A DNA stretch of 64,000 nt, from NCBI RefSeq assembly GCF_028128615.1, contig NZ_AMDP01000018.1:62001-126000 (forward strand). The letters run 5' to 3'. How positions within the stretch are numbered: the first letter of the stretch is position 1; each line of letters opens with the position of its first letter. Positions 38,013 to 48,790 of the stretch are shown here, in pieces. This DNA comes from Enterococcus sp. 5H (lineage in GTDB: Bacteria; Bacillota; Bacilli; Lactobacillales; Enterococcaceae). The translations under genes and the position numbers were made by a program. The notes below the pieces were generated by a model. That model was not told the DNA's origin. It worked only from the letters and a program-made list of their open reading frames with translations, and did not search any database.

Positions 38013-38960
38013 TTACTGCTTCTTTTTTATAAGATGTTCAAGGATGTCAACAAAAATTGGATCGTCATTAAAAGGGTGAATATAATGAAAATGTTCCCCG
38101 CCGTTTTCCATAAAGTAACCATAATTTTCTTTTTCAATTTCTTCAATGGTTTCCAAACAATCCGAAACGAATCCCGGAGTAATAATCAAAATATTTTTCG
38201 TGCCTTGCTTAGGCAAATCTTTCAAGGTCTGGTCTGTTGCAGGAGTCAGCCATTCTGCCGGACCGAATTTTGATTGAAAGGTGCTAATAAAGGGGACATC
38301 ACCAACTTGTTCCATCACAGCTTGGGTTGTTTGCTGACAATGTTCTAAATAATGGTCACCTTTAGCGATATATGAAACAGGAACTCCATGATAAGAAAAC
38401 ACAATTTTATCAACTGTTTTTTCTGCTAGTGCTTGTTTGATTTGATTGGCTAAAGCTTCAATATATAATGGCTCATCGTAAAATGATTGAATAAAATGCA
38501 AACTGGGAATAACTTCAGCTTTCAAATAAAACTTTGCTACTTCATCAAAGATTGGTGCAGTAGTAGTTGTTGAATATTGTGGATATAATGGAATAATCGT
38601 CAAATCAGTTACACCTAAATCCTGCATTTCCTTTAAAACTTCTGGAATCAGCGGTCGGCTGTAACTCATAGCATAACGTACCACATGATCTGGAAAGCGG
38701 GCTTGTAATTGCTCAGCTTGTGATTTTGTGTAGATTAGCAAAGGTGAACCAGCTTCTTGCCAAACTTGCTGGTATAAAGCGGCCGATTTTTTTGGTCTGG
38801 TACGTAAAATAATTCCATGTAAAACTGGTAACCAAATGAACCGATTGGTATCAATTACACGTTTATCACCTAAAAAACGTTTTAAATAAGCGCGAACTTC
38901 TTTGGTTTCCGGCTTATCAGGTGTTCCCAAGTTAACAATAATAACTCCTTTTTTGGACAT
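38013..38960 (-). CDS. hemH: Ferrochelatase (coproporphyrin/protoporphyrin type)
   Basis: A 315-residue class of ferrochelatase. The catalytic histidine lies in VFSYHGVPVSYIAKGD near residue 187 and the Glu in the ITPGFVSDCLETIEEI helix. It inserts iron into a porphyrin. No other haem synthesis gene is in the window, and E. faecalis is known to lack the pathway while keeping this gene, so it may act on imported porphyrins or be a remnant of function. ATG at 38960 behind AGAGAGG. Monocistronic. Confidence 0.92.
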   Translation of the reverse strand: MSKKGVIIVNLGTPDKPETKEVRAYLKRFLGDKRVIDTNRFIWLPVLHGIILRTRPKKSAALYQQVWQEAGSPLLIYTKSQAEQLQARFPDHVVRYAMSYSRPLIPEVLKEMQDLGVTDLTIIPLYPQYSTTTTAPIFDEVAKFYLKAEVIPSLHFIQSFYDEPLYIEALANQIKQALAEKTVDKIVFSYHGVPVSYIAKGDHYLEHCQQTTQAVMEQVGDVPFISTFQSKFGPAEWLTPATDQTLKDLPKQGTKNILIITPGFVSDCLETIEEIEKENYGYFMENGGEHFHYIHPFNDDPIFVDILEHLIKKKQ

Positions 38961-39190
38961 AAAAAAACCTCTCTTTGAATGGCTGGGACAAATGAATAAA
39001 ATTGCCTATTTGCTCTAGTCAAGATATTCTAAAAATCGTTTTAAATTATCTCATAAAAAAAGCTAAAATCAAAAGCAAATTTCCTTTTTAGCACAAATGA
39101 AGAATCATCATCATTTTAGAAAGATTCTAAATAAGTCCATTTTTTCACAAACAAAACCTAGTTTAATTAAGAATTATTCTAGTAAAGAGA
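38961..39190. other. Spacer, hemH to suf promoter
   Basis: Contains GGCTGGGACAAATGAATAA at 38981, resembling the start of the GGGACA repeat, then AT-rich sequence. No gene. Confidence 0.45.
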
Positions 39191-39219
39191 TTGCTTATCA
39201 TTCTCAATTAGGATAAAAT
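39191..39219 (+). promoter_or_regulatory. suf operon promoter with ATTCTCAATTAG...AATGAGAA symmetry
   Basis: TTGCTT (39191) and TAAAAT (39214-39219) are 17 bp apart. The spacer motif TCATTCTCA and the later TGAATGAGAA are near complements, so a regulator such as a Fur/PerR-type or Rrf2-type protein could bind; this is inference. Confidence 0.6.
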
Positions 39220-39265
39220 GAATGAGAACGAAAAACTAATTAATTTAAGTTGGAGGGAATTGTAC

Positions 39266-40036
39266 ATGTCCGTTTTAGAGATTAAAAATTTACACGTATC
39301 AATTGAAGATAAAAAGATTTTAAAAGGTGTTAACCTGACAATGAAAACAGGTGAAATCCACGCAATTATGGGACCAAACGGAACAGGTAAATCAACGTTA
39401 TCTGCGGCAATCATGGGAAATCCTAACTATGAAGTAACAGAAGGCGAGATTCTTTTTGATGGCGAAAATGTATTAGAGTTAGAAGTAGATGAACGCGCGC
39501 GTTTAGGTCTATTTTTAGCAATGCAATACCCAAGCGAAATCCCTGGAATTACCAATGCTGAATTTATGCGTGCAGCGATCAATGCAAAACGCGATGAAGA
39601 TGACAAAATTTCAGTAATGGATTTCATTAAAAAATTAGATAAAAAAATGGAATTGTTAAATATGCCGGAAGAAATGGCTGAACGTTACTTAAACGAAGGC
39701 TTCTCTGGTGGTGAAAAGAAACGTAATGAAATTTTACAATTATTAATGTTGGAACCAACATTTGCGATCTTAGATGAAATCGATTCTGGTCTAGATATCG
39801 ATGCGCTAAAAGTTGTCTCAAAAGGCGTAAACGAAATGCGCGGCGAAAACTTTGGTGCGTTAATTATCACTCACTACCAACGTCTATTAAACTACATCAC
39901 TCCAGATGTGGTGCATATTATGATGGAAGGCCGTGTGGTGAAAACTGGCGGTGCTGAACTTGCCAAACGTTTAGAAGCAGAAGGATATGCTGGAATCAGC
40001 CAAGAATTAGGTATCGAATACAAAGAAGAAGCGTAA
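39266..40036 (+). CDS. sufC: Fe-S cluster assembly ATPase SufC
   Basis: A 256-residue ABC-type ATPase of the SufBCD scaffold. Walker A MGPNGTGKST, signature FSGGEKKRNEILQLL, Walker B AILDEIDSGLD are intact. The frame opens at 39218, but GGAGGG before ATG 39266 and the MSVLEIKNLHV start are standard. First gene of sufCDSUB; ATP binding drives cluster assembly on SufB-SufD. Confidence 0.96.
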   Translation: MSVLEIKNLHVSIEDKKILKGVNLTMKTGEIHAIMGPNGTGKSTLSAAIMGNPNYEVTEGEILFDGENVLELEVDERARLGLFLAMQYPSEIPGITNAEFMRAAINAKRDEDDKISVMDFIKKLDKKMELLNMPEEMAERYLNEGFSGGEKKRNEILQLLMLEPTFAILDEIDSGLDIDALKVVSKGVNEMRGENFGALIITHYQRLLNYITPDVVHIMMEGRVVKTGGAELAKRLEAEGYAGISQELGIEYKEEA

Positions 40037-40050
40037 GGAGGACAAGATAA

Positions 40051-43026
<2,976 letters not shown>

Positions 43027-43345
43027 AGCGAACTGATGTTGAACAGTACAAGGCGACTTTAGGAGCGTTGCTCCATTTTTAACTAAAATAAAATGAGAAG
43101 TCAGGCTGATTTTCGGCAACTTCCCTACCATCTTTCAATCCAAAAGGCGGATTTAAAGCTGTTAGGTCCAGTTGCTCAAATCAAACCACCTGATTCTCAA
43201 CCTAAACTAATCAGTGAGAATTCAAGCAGGTTCTCGGCTGTTTCCCAAAATAATCAAAATCCAAAAAGCGGATTGTGCTTATTTTAGTCCAACAGCTCGA
43301 ACCTAGACGCTTGATTCTCAAACTAAGAAAGGAACGTGAGATAAT
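43027..43345 (+). repeat. Structured spacer with diverged tandem units between sufU and sufB
   Basis: Starts with a relative of the metN-leader repeat (GATGTTGAACAGTACAAGG at 43036). Then two units about 70 bp long, near 43138-43206 and 43257-43326, share AATCCAAAAGGCGGATT or AATCCAAAAAGCGGATT, AGTCCA or GTCCAG, and TTGATTCTCAAAC or CTGATTCTCAACC. Another GAATTC-containing piece lies between. A 64-codon frame at 43093 runs through these units and has no plausible ribosome site, so I treat the region as non-coding. It may tune sufB expression or stability. Confidence 0.6.
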
Positions 43346-44740
43346 TTGAGTACTGTACCTGAGTTAGAAGAATATCAATTTGGTTTTCATGATGATGTGA
43401 AACCAATTTTCAGTACGGGAAGTGGACTAACAGAGGAAGTTGTTAGAGAAATTTCACGTAAGAAAGAAGAACCAGAATGGATGTTAGAATTCCGCTTGAA
43501 GTCTTTGGAGCAATTCAACAAAATGGCCATGCAAGAATGGGGGCCAGATTTATCTGATATCGATTTTGAAAAAATCAAATATTTCCAAAGAGCTAGCGAC
43601 AAACCCGCTCGTGACTGGGAGGATGTACCAGATAAAATCAAAGAAACATTTGAACGTATTGGAATTCCGGAAGCTGAACAAGCATACTTAGCCGGAGCTT
43701 CTGCTCAATATGAGTCAGAAGTGGTTTACCACAACATGAAAGAAGAATTCCAAAAATTAGGAATCATCTTTACAGATACCGATTCAGCATTGAAAGAATA
43801 CCCAGACATATTTAAAAAATACTTCGCAAAATTAGTCCCACCAACAGATAACAAATTAGCAGCACTAAACTCAGCAGTTTGGTCTGGTGGAACATTTATC
43901 TATGTGCCAAAAGGGGTTCGTGTGGATGTTCCTTTACAAACCTACTTCCGAATCAATGCGGAAAACACGGGACAATTTGAACGTACGCTGATTATTGTGG
44001 ATGAAGGCGCAAGTGTTCACTACGTAGAAGGCTGTACAGCACCAACTTATTCAAGTAATAGTTTGCATGCAGCGATCGTAGAAATATTTACGCACAAAGA
44101 TGCTTACACTCGTTATACAACCATTCAAAACTGGTCGGATAACGTTTATAACTTGGTAACAAAACGTGCTAAAGCATACGAAGGTGCCACAGTTGAGTGG
44201 ATCGATGGAAACCTAGGTGCCAAAACAACAATGAAATATCCAAGTGTTTATCTTGATGGAAAAGGGGCTCGTGGCACAATGCTTTCAATTGCATTTGCTG
44301 GGGAAAACCAAATTCAAGATACTGGGGCGAAGATGATTCATAATGCGCCAAACACGTCAAGTTCGATCGTTTCTAAATCTATTGCGAAAGACGGCGGAGA
44401 AGTGAATTATCGTGGTCAAGTAACGTTTGGGAAAGATAGTGCTGGTTCGATTTCACATATTGAGTGTGATACGATTATTATGGATGACAAATCGAAATCG
44501 GATACGATTCCGTTTAATGAGATTCATAACAGTCAAGTGGCGTTGGAGCATGAAGCGAAGGTTTCGAAGATTTCGGAAGAGCAGCTTTATTACTTGATGA
44601 GTCGTGGCTTGACAGAAGTTGAAGCGACTGAGATGATCGTTATGGGATTTGTGGAGCCGTTTACGAAAGAATTGCCGATGGAGTATGCGGTTGAGTTGAA
44701 TCGATTGATTAGTTATGAGATGGAAGGGTCTGTGGGCTAA
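43346..44740 (+). CDS. sufB: Fe-S cluster assembly scaffold SufB
   Basis: A 464-residue scaffold protein where the new cluster is built. Family marks are [41 protein letters not shown] and the C-terminal [21 protein letters not shown]. The start is TTG at 43346 behind AAAGGAACGTGAG. It ends the suf operon with a strong terminator. The unusual 319-bp gap before it separates sufB from sufCDSU. Confidence 0.96.
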   Translation: MSTVPELEEYQFGFHDDVKPIFSTGSGLTEEVVREISRKKEEPEWMLEFRLKSLEQFNKMAMQEWGPDLSDIDFEKIKYFQRASDKPARDWEDVPDKIKETFERIGIPEAEQAYLAGASAQYESEVVYHNMKEEFQKLGIIFTDTDSALKEYPDIFKKYFAKLVPPTDNKLAALNSAVWSGGTFIYVPKGVRVDVPLQTYFRINAENTGQFERTLIIVDEGASVHYVEGCTAPTYSSNSLHAAIVEIFTHKDAYTRYTTIQNWSDNVYNLVTKRAKAYEGATVEWIDGNLGAKTTMKYPSVYLDGKGARGTMLSIAFAGENQIQDTGAKMIHNAPNTSSSIVSKSIAKDGGEVNYRGQVTFGKDSAGSISHIECDTIIMDDKSKSDTIPFNEIHNSQVALEHEAKVSKISEEQLYYLMSRGLTEVEATEMIVMGFVEPFTKELPMEYAVELNRLISYEMEGSVG

Positions 44741-44745
44741 CCCTT

Positions 44746-44797
44746 TAAAAAAGGATAGGAACGCTGATATAACAGTGTTCCTATCCTTTTTAATTTT
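44746..44797 (+). terminator. suf operon terminator
   Basis: AAAAAGGATAGGAAC and GTTCCTATCCTTTTT form a 15-bp stem around a 13-base loop. Confidence 0.93.
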
Positions 44798-44984
44798 AAG
44801 TGAATCATTAGAGAGTCTGTATTTTCATTCATTTAATATTTTATGTGCATTATTATTTATAATTTCTTTATATTTATATATAAGTATGCATTTACAGTTC
44901 CTTTTTAATCCATTTTTCATATTTATAATTTGTCTATTATATGATAAACTAAATTATACAATCTGATAATTAAGGAGGAACAAA

Positions 44985-45275
44985 ATGGCAGTTAATAGTA
45001 ATTCAAGTATTGCCGGTGGTATTTCGGCTTCTTTTAGTCAGTCTGCCAGTGCATTAAATAGTATAAGTGTTTTTGTATCAACTTCTAGCACCAATGTTTC
45101 TGGCAATGCACCAGCTGTACAATCAATTAATAACTATCAACAAGGATTAGCAGCATTATCTACTAGTGTTGTTTCTGCGGGCGATAATATTCATTCCGTT
45201 GCGAAAGAATTTGAACGAATCGATCAGAATATTGCGCAATTGACAAAATTTAATTTTCCAGGAGGGTTGTCATGA
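44985..45275 (+). CDS. LXG-associated helical protein, DUF3130/TIGR04197 type (module 2)
   Basis: A 96-residue Ser/Ala-rich protein (NSNSSIAGGISASFSQSASALNSI, then YQQGLAALSTSVVSAGDNIHSVAKEFERID). Clearly paralogous to the module 1 protein, with the same spacing of helices, and expected to escort the LXG toxin to type VII secretion. AAGGAGG lies before the ATG. The stop overlaps the next gene's start. Confidence 0.82.
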   Translation: MAVNSNSSIAGGISASFSQSASALNSISVFVSTSSTNVSGNAPAVQSINNYQQGLAALSTSVVSAGDNIHSVAKEFERIDQNIAQLTKFNFPGGLS

Positions 45276-45658
45276 GTGAAGTCCAGAAACAACAAGAGTT
45301 TGATCAAAAAAATTATCAGTTCAGGATTCGTTTGGAACAACTTCAAGAGGATCAGTTAGCGATTAGAAAAGAACAGCGTTACATAGAAGAACAACAAGAA
45401 GAATTTTTTCAACTACAACAACAAGAACAGGCTGCTTATGGTTTTGTCTTAGGAAACTGTGAAGCAGACGAGCGAGCTTTCTTTGAAGAAAGAGGAGATG
45501 AGGGCCTTCATCTCGCTAAAAAAGCCCAACGAGAATTTGATGAACAACTCCTTCAGCTAAAAAAAGATGAACGTACATTGTTTGATCAAGAAGAAAATCT
45601 AAAGGCAGAACAACAAGCTTTTTGGAAGAACCCGGAGGCAAAAGAAAATGGGGCTTAA
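45272..45658 (+). CDS. LXG-associated coiled-coil protein, DUF3958 type (module 2)
   Basis: A 128-residue Gln/Glu-rich coiled coil (EQLQEDQLAIRKEQRYIEEQQEEF; KKDERTLFDQEENLKAEQQAF). It is the positional and sequence counterpart of the module 1 protein, 15 residues longer. It overlaps both its neighbours (4 bp upstream, 11 bp downstream), so the partners and toxin are made in fixed ratio. Confidence 0.78.
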   Translation: MSEVQKQQEFDQKNYQFRIRLEQLQEDQLAIRKEQRYIEEQQEEFFQLQQQEQAAYGFVLGNCEADERAFFEERGDEGLHLAKKAQREFDEQLLQLKKDERTLFDQEENLKAEQQAFWKNPEAKENGA

Positions 45659-46937
45659 ATTTTACGTGGGTGAAGCACAGGCACGATCATCACAAGCTTC
45701 TCAATTGACCAATCAAGCAAATCAGGCTATTACATCATTGCAAGCAAGTATTCAACTGTTTTTATCTGCACCACTTTCTAGTAAGGCCTACGATTCGGCG
45801 AAAAGTTATTTTATGGTTGCTTATACACCGTTATGTCAATCTGCTATAATGACAGGTGAAGCGTTGGAAAGTGCGCATAAAAAGTTTCTTAGTGAATATC
45901 AAGGAACTGTTAGTGGAATTGATACGGATGAAGATCTGATTTTAGAAGAGATTAACCAGTTTGAGCAGTTAAAGCAGCGCTTAGATCACCAAATGAGTAC
46001 CGCGAAAACACCACGTCCAGATTTAGAACGGAGATATATCAATGCCTGTGAGAGTATTGATAAACGACGAGAGAAATTAGAAAAATTTCATGCATATGAT
46101 GGTCAATCAGCAGGTTTCTTTTCAGATTATGAAGCGAGTCAGCAAGAATTTAACACAGGGTTAGCGCAAGTAGCTAACTCTAAAGCATGGAATCCAGCAA
46201 CAGGAACATTTGACTTGAAACGTTTAGACATGACATGGGAAAAACCTATTCATACCCGTTGGAAACAACGTGAAAAAATGAAACAACAAGTAAAAGATGC
46301 ACAAGTAAAACAAGCAATTGGTAAGCTGGATGGGTATGAAATCGTAAAAAATGAATTAGGTCATTGGTATCTGATGAAAGATGGCAAAATTGTTTCACCA
46401 AATAAATATCCAGAACTCTATGAACAATTAGAAAAATGTAAGGATTATTTAAATAAAGATCAGTACAAAGTTGAAGAACTGAAAGTGATGAGAAATGAAA
46501 TGCCTCTTGCTCCTGGATTTGGAGGAATATTAGGAAATCTTGGAAAAGTTGGCAAGATAGCGGATGCTATTAAAAAAGGTACTGGAGTAATAAAAGTAGG
46601 ACAATCTATTTTAGATCAAATAAATAATGCCCCTACTATCAATGCGGTAGATGAGACTGCTGAATTAGATAAAAGTCGTGAAGAAGGGAAACCTGCTAAG
46701 AAACATAAAGTCTTTGAAAACAAGAAAAAAAGTTTAGATGGAAAAGGAGAACCCAATTCTTCTGCTGATTTATTAAATCCTGATGGATCTGTAAAACAAA
46801 GAAGATATTATGGTCCTGATGGTAAACCAATAGAAGATATTGACTTTAATCATCCTGATGACGGAACGCATGAATTTCCACATAGGCATCAGTGGGATTG
46901 GAATAAAAGACCACCTAGACAAAAAGGAGAATGGTAG
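45648..46937 (+). CDS. LXG-domain polymorphic toxin (type VII effector), module 2
   Basis: A 429-residue toxin. Residues 1-210 are the LXG domain, nearly the same as in module 1 (GLKFYVGEAQARSSQAS; SAPLSSKAYDSAKSYF, so the LXG position reads L-S-S here). The middle region (WYLMKDGKIVSPNKYPELY; RNEMPLAPGFGGILGN) is shared. The last 100 residues differ: a Lys/Glu linker, then the tip RRYYGPDGKPIEDIDFNHPD followed by HEFPHRHQWDW. The clustered His and Asp residues suggest a metal-dependent nuclease or similar, which is inference. Ends next to its immunity gene. Confidence 0.85.
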   Translation: MGLKFYVGEAQARSSQASQLTNQANQAITSLQASIQLFLSAPLSSKAYDSAKSYFMVAYTPLCQSAIMTGEALESAHKKFLSEYQGTVSGIDTDEDLILEEINQFEQLKQRLDHQMSTAKTPRPDLERRYINACESIDKRREKLEKFHAYDGQSAGFFSDYEASQQEFNTGLAQVANSKAWNPATGTFDLKRLDMTWEKPIHTRWKQREKMKQQVKDAQVKQAIGKLDGYEIVKNELGHWYLMKDGKIVSPNKYPELYEQLEKCKDYLNKDQYKVEELKVMRNEMPLAPGFGGILGNLGKVGKIADAIKKGTGVIKVGQSILDQINNAPTINAVDETAELDKSREEGKPAKKHKVFENKKKSLDGKGEPNSSADLLNPDGSVKQRRYYGPDGKPIEDIDFNHPDDGTHEFPHRHQWDWNKRPPRQKGEW

Positions 46938-46939
46938 AT

Positions 46940-47317
46940 ATGAACAATGTACATGATTATATAATAAAAAGTTATACTGTAAACTTCGAAGAAAAAAAGA
47001 TAACTTTAGAAGTAAGCAATGACATGAAGGAAAAACAAGTAGTATTTCATAATATTTTTACGTATAAATTTTATGATGAAATGCCATATAGTGTGATTTT
47101 GGATTTAGAGGAAAGACCACTTGATGATTTTTTCTCAGAAAATGAAGAGTTATTACAGCAAGGAGAAAAAAGTGCATGGCCCATAATGTATGATTCCTTC
47201 GAAGAACTGGAAAATGAAATCAGAAATGCAAATGTAGCTTATCAAGTTTTATATTCTTCATATGGAATGAATGGATGGGTTTTAGCCGAGCGAGTAGAAG
47301 TTATTGATGTTATGTAA
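46940..47317 (+). CDS. Predicted immunity protein of LXG module 2
   Basis: A 125-residue acidic cytoplasmic protein of no family I recognise. An ATG at 46931 is in frame but GGAG at 46926 is too close to it; the ATG at 46940 is well spaced. Position directly after the toxin and lack of similarity to the module 1 immunity candidate argue for a matched antidote. Followed by a terminator. Confidence 0.68.
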   Translation: MNNVHDYIIKSYTVNFEEKKITLEVSNDMKEKQVVFHNIFTYKFYDEMPYSVILDLEERPLDDFFSENEELLQQGEKSAWPIMYDSFEELENEIRNANVAYQVLYSSYGMNGWVLAERVEVIDVM

Positions 47318-47365
47318 CTTTTAATAACAGTTCTGCCACTAAAAATAGAACAGAATTTAAATAGA

Positions 47366-47406
47366 AAAAAACCAGAAATCTTATATTAACAAGATTTCTG
47401 GTTTTT
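47366..47406 (+). terminator. Terminator of LXG module 2
   Basis: AAAAACCAGAAATCTT and AAGATTTCTGGTTTTT form a 16-bp perfect stem. Confidence 0.93.
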
Positions 47407-47449
47407 ACATAAATAGTGCTAAATATTCATAGTTGTATAGATACGATGA

Positions 47450-47572
47450 TGAGAGTGCAAAAGTGCGCCGCCAACTAGCGGAGATTTTCGCTTGCTGAGT
47501 GTACCTTTCTATATAGAATGTTTTAGAGAGAAAGAGCTGAGAATTTGTTTTCAGCTCCTCTTATGATTATTG
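47450..47572. other. GC-richer spacer segment with hairpins
   Basis: The stretch GTGCGCCGCCAACTAGCGG stands out from its AT-rich surroundings; CCGC/GCGG can pair. A hairpin GAGCTGA/TCAGCTC follows at 47529-47556 and may terminate the minus-strand small gene. No gene is seen. Confidence 0.4.
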
Positions 47573-47839
47573 TTAAATTTTCCCTCTCTGCATCATCCTC
47601 GCTACAATCTCCTCACTCTCCTTCAAAACCTCCTCAAAATCCCCAGAAAACACCTGATACAACTGCTGACAAGAATAATACCGCATCCGCATATCCTTCT
47701 TATTCCTCGTAACCTTCCCATTAAAAAACTCATCCAAATAAACCAACGACTTCTGCCAAGACCGAAGCTTGATCAACTCACTTCGCACATCCAAAATATC
47801 CTGATAAGGGACTGCTTTCAAATTCTGTTCTTTACTCAT
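47573..47839 (-). CDS. Small protein of unknown function
   Basis: An 88-residue basic, mostly helical protein (start MSKEQNLKAVPYQDILDVRSE; end EIVARMMQRGKI). No family recognised and no membrane segment in this form. The frame continues upstream for 51 codons to a TTG, giving a hydrophobic extension (LLVSLLDSFIFLAISCVLW), but AAAGGAAT before the GTG/ATG pair at 47842/47839 supports the short form. It lies alone at the edge of the accessory island, reading away from the structured RNA. Confidence 0.55.
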   Translation of the reverse strand: MSKEQNLKAVPYQDILDVRSELIKLRSWQKSLVYLDEFFNGKVTRNKKDMRMRYYSCQQLYQVFSGDFEEVLKESEEIVARMMQRGKI

Positions 47840-48003
47840 CACTACACATCCATTCCTTTTTTTTGTAAAACTAACAGGAAAATAAAAAACGATCAGACCT
47901 ATCTGTGCCTCATCGTGTGCAATAGTTCGCCAAAGAACACATGAAATCGCCAAAAAAATGAAAGAATCCAGCAAAGAGACTAGTAAAATCAATCAAAATT
48001 AAG
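47840..48003. other. Spacer between the small minus-strand gene and structured RNA 1
   Basis: AT-rich. It should hold the promoter of the minus gene and that of the plus-strand RNA. The hydrophobic upstream extension of the minus frame covers this stretch. Confidence 0.4.
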
Positions 48004-48122
48004 TACAATAAAACATGCGAGTACTTCGGTACGCGCTATCGGCAACTCGGATAAGCAGCGTGAGGCTGTTTATTCGGGGCCTTGCAACGTGATGCCAGTC
48101 AGGTTGTAAGGTGCCGTTTTTT
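48004..48122 (+). ncRNA. Candidate structured RNA 1 (three-way junction with U-tract)
   Basis: A TACAAT box at 48004-48009 precedes a GC-rich segment. From 48017: hairpin GCGAGTAC-TTCG-GTACGCGC; then CGGCA (48040-48044) closes on TGCCG (48112-48116), enclosing a 14-bp stem (48046-48059 with 48065-48078, loop GTGAG) and a 9-bp stem CCTTGCAAC/GTTGTAAGG (48080-48088 with 48103-48111). Six Ts follow at once. Every helix is contiguous, and several G-U pairs suggest selection on RNA structure. I do not recognise the family. A 25-codon frame starting at 48015 overlaps it and is considered accidental. Confidence 0.65.
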
Positions 48123-48289
48123 ATTTTTCTATTTTTTAACTTGTAGATCCTTACGTTTCATTATCACCACCATTGCTAAAAAATCAGACCTAGAATAGAA
48201 ACAAAAAAGGCATTGGCGCAATGTCCAATACCTGAATAAGTCAATAGTACCTTAAAGAAACCTAGCAATTCTTTCTAGTTGTAGCTCAA

Positions 48290-48463
48290 AAAGAGACACA
48301 ACAAAAAAGCTAGTGATTCGTTTACTATTGGCAAACTTGTGAGGACAGTTTTTGACGTTTTCAAGACCATTTCCGTTCGGTGCCAGCCAAACAAAAAGGT
48401 GCCAAGGATTAAATTGTCATAAAGTTGAGTGATGTTCTGAATCAGGACTTACTCAGCTTTTTT
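48290..48463 (+). ncRNA. Candidate structured RNA 2 with terminator
   Basis: Ends in a strong terminator: AAAGTTGAGT (48421-48430) with ACTCAGCTTT (48451-48460), inner helix GTTCTGA/TCAGGAC, then Ts. Upstream, TTGGCA (48328) can close on TGCCAA (48400), and GACAGTTT (48344) can alternatively pair with AAATTGTC (48411). The motif GCCAGCCA-N6-AAGGTGCC at 48382-48403 repeats that of RNA 1 with the same spacing. A 31-codon hydrophobic frame lies antisense to it (48370 down to 48275). Confidence 0.5.
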
Positions 48464-48607
48464 ATTTCCATTCTATACACTAAGTATAAATAAATCGACA
48501 ACGAGAATCAAGGCGAACAGAGAAAAAAGCGAACAAAAGTAAGGTTATTTTATAACTGGAGGTATTATAGTTTTGCAAATTGTATAGATAAATAATGTGT
48601 TGTGATT
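48464..48607. other. Spacer upstream of the retron RNA
   Basis: AT-rich, no gene. TATAAT at 48608-48613 ends it and would start transcription near 48620, at the first base of the a1 helix. Confidence 0.45.
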
Positions 48608-48612
48608 TATAA

Positions 48613-48768
48613 TTAGTAAGAACAGCCAATAAACTCTTCAAGAAGTATCTTCTTGCTCGATAAAAATGTATAGATTAACACTTGTTTTTGAAAAAGTTTT
48701 CGAAAGGTGTGTATAGTATTCCTATGTCCCCTTGTTTATAAACATGTAATATTGGCTGTTCTTTACTA
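48613..48768 (+). ncRNA. Predicted retron non-coding RNA (msr-msd)
   Basis: An inverted repeat flanks the region: TTAGTAAGAACAGCCAATA (48613-48631) against TATTGGCTGTTCTTTACTA (48750-48768), one bulge, fitting the a1/a2 helix of retrons. Inside are a 7-bp hairpin CAAGAAG-TAT-CTTCTTG (48639-48655), a longer arm between ACACTT (48678) and AGGTGT (48710), and the palindrome TGTTTATAAACA near 48733. It ends 22 bp before the reverse transcriptase start, the standard order msr-msd-RT. The branching G and exact msd limits are not assigned. Confidence 0.75.
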
Positions 48769-48790
48769 TTGTTAGGAGTGTTTTAGAAGT

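Noticed and set aside
43093-43287. 64-codon frame between sufU and sufB
   Set aside because: It runs through diverged tandem units, has no plausible ribosome site and its product looks like translated repeat sequence.
44715-44966. 83-codon frame after sufB
   Set aside because: It overlaps the end of sufB and runs through the suf terminator into AT-rich spacer; the hydrophobic look comes from T-rich sequence.
47570-47944. 124-codon plus-strand frame opposite the small minus gene
   Set aside because: Biased Pro/Leu/Ile composition and no ribosome site; it is the shadow of the minus-strand gene.
48017-48122. Structured RNA 1 as SRP RNA or tmRNA
   Set aside because: It lacks the SRP GGAAG/GCAA loop motifs and has no tRNA-like acceptor end or tag frame; size and fold do not match.
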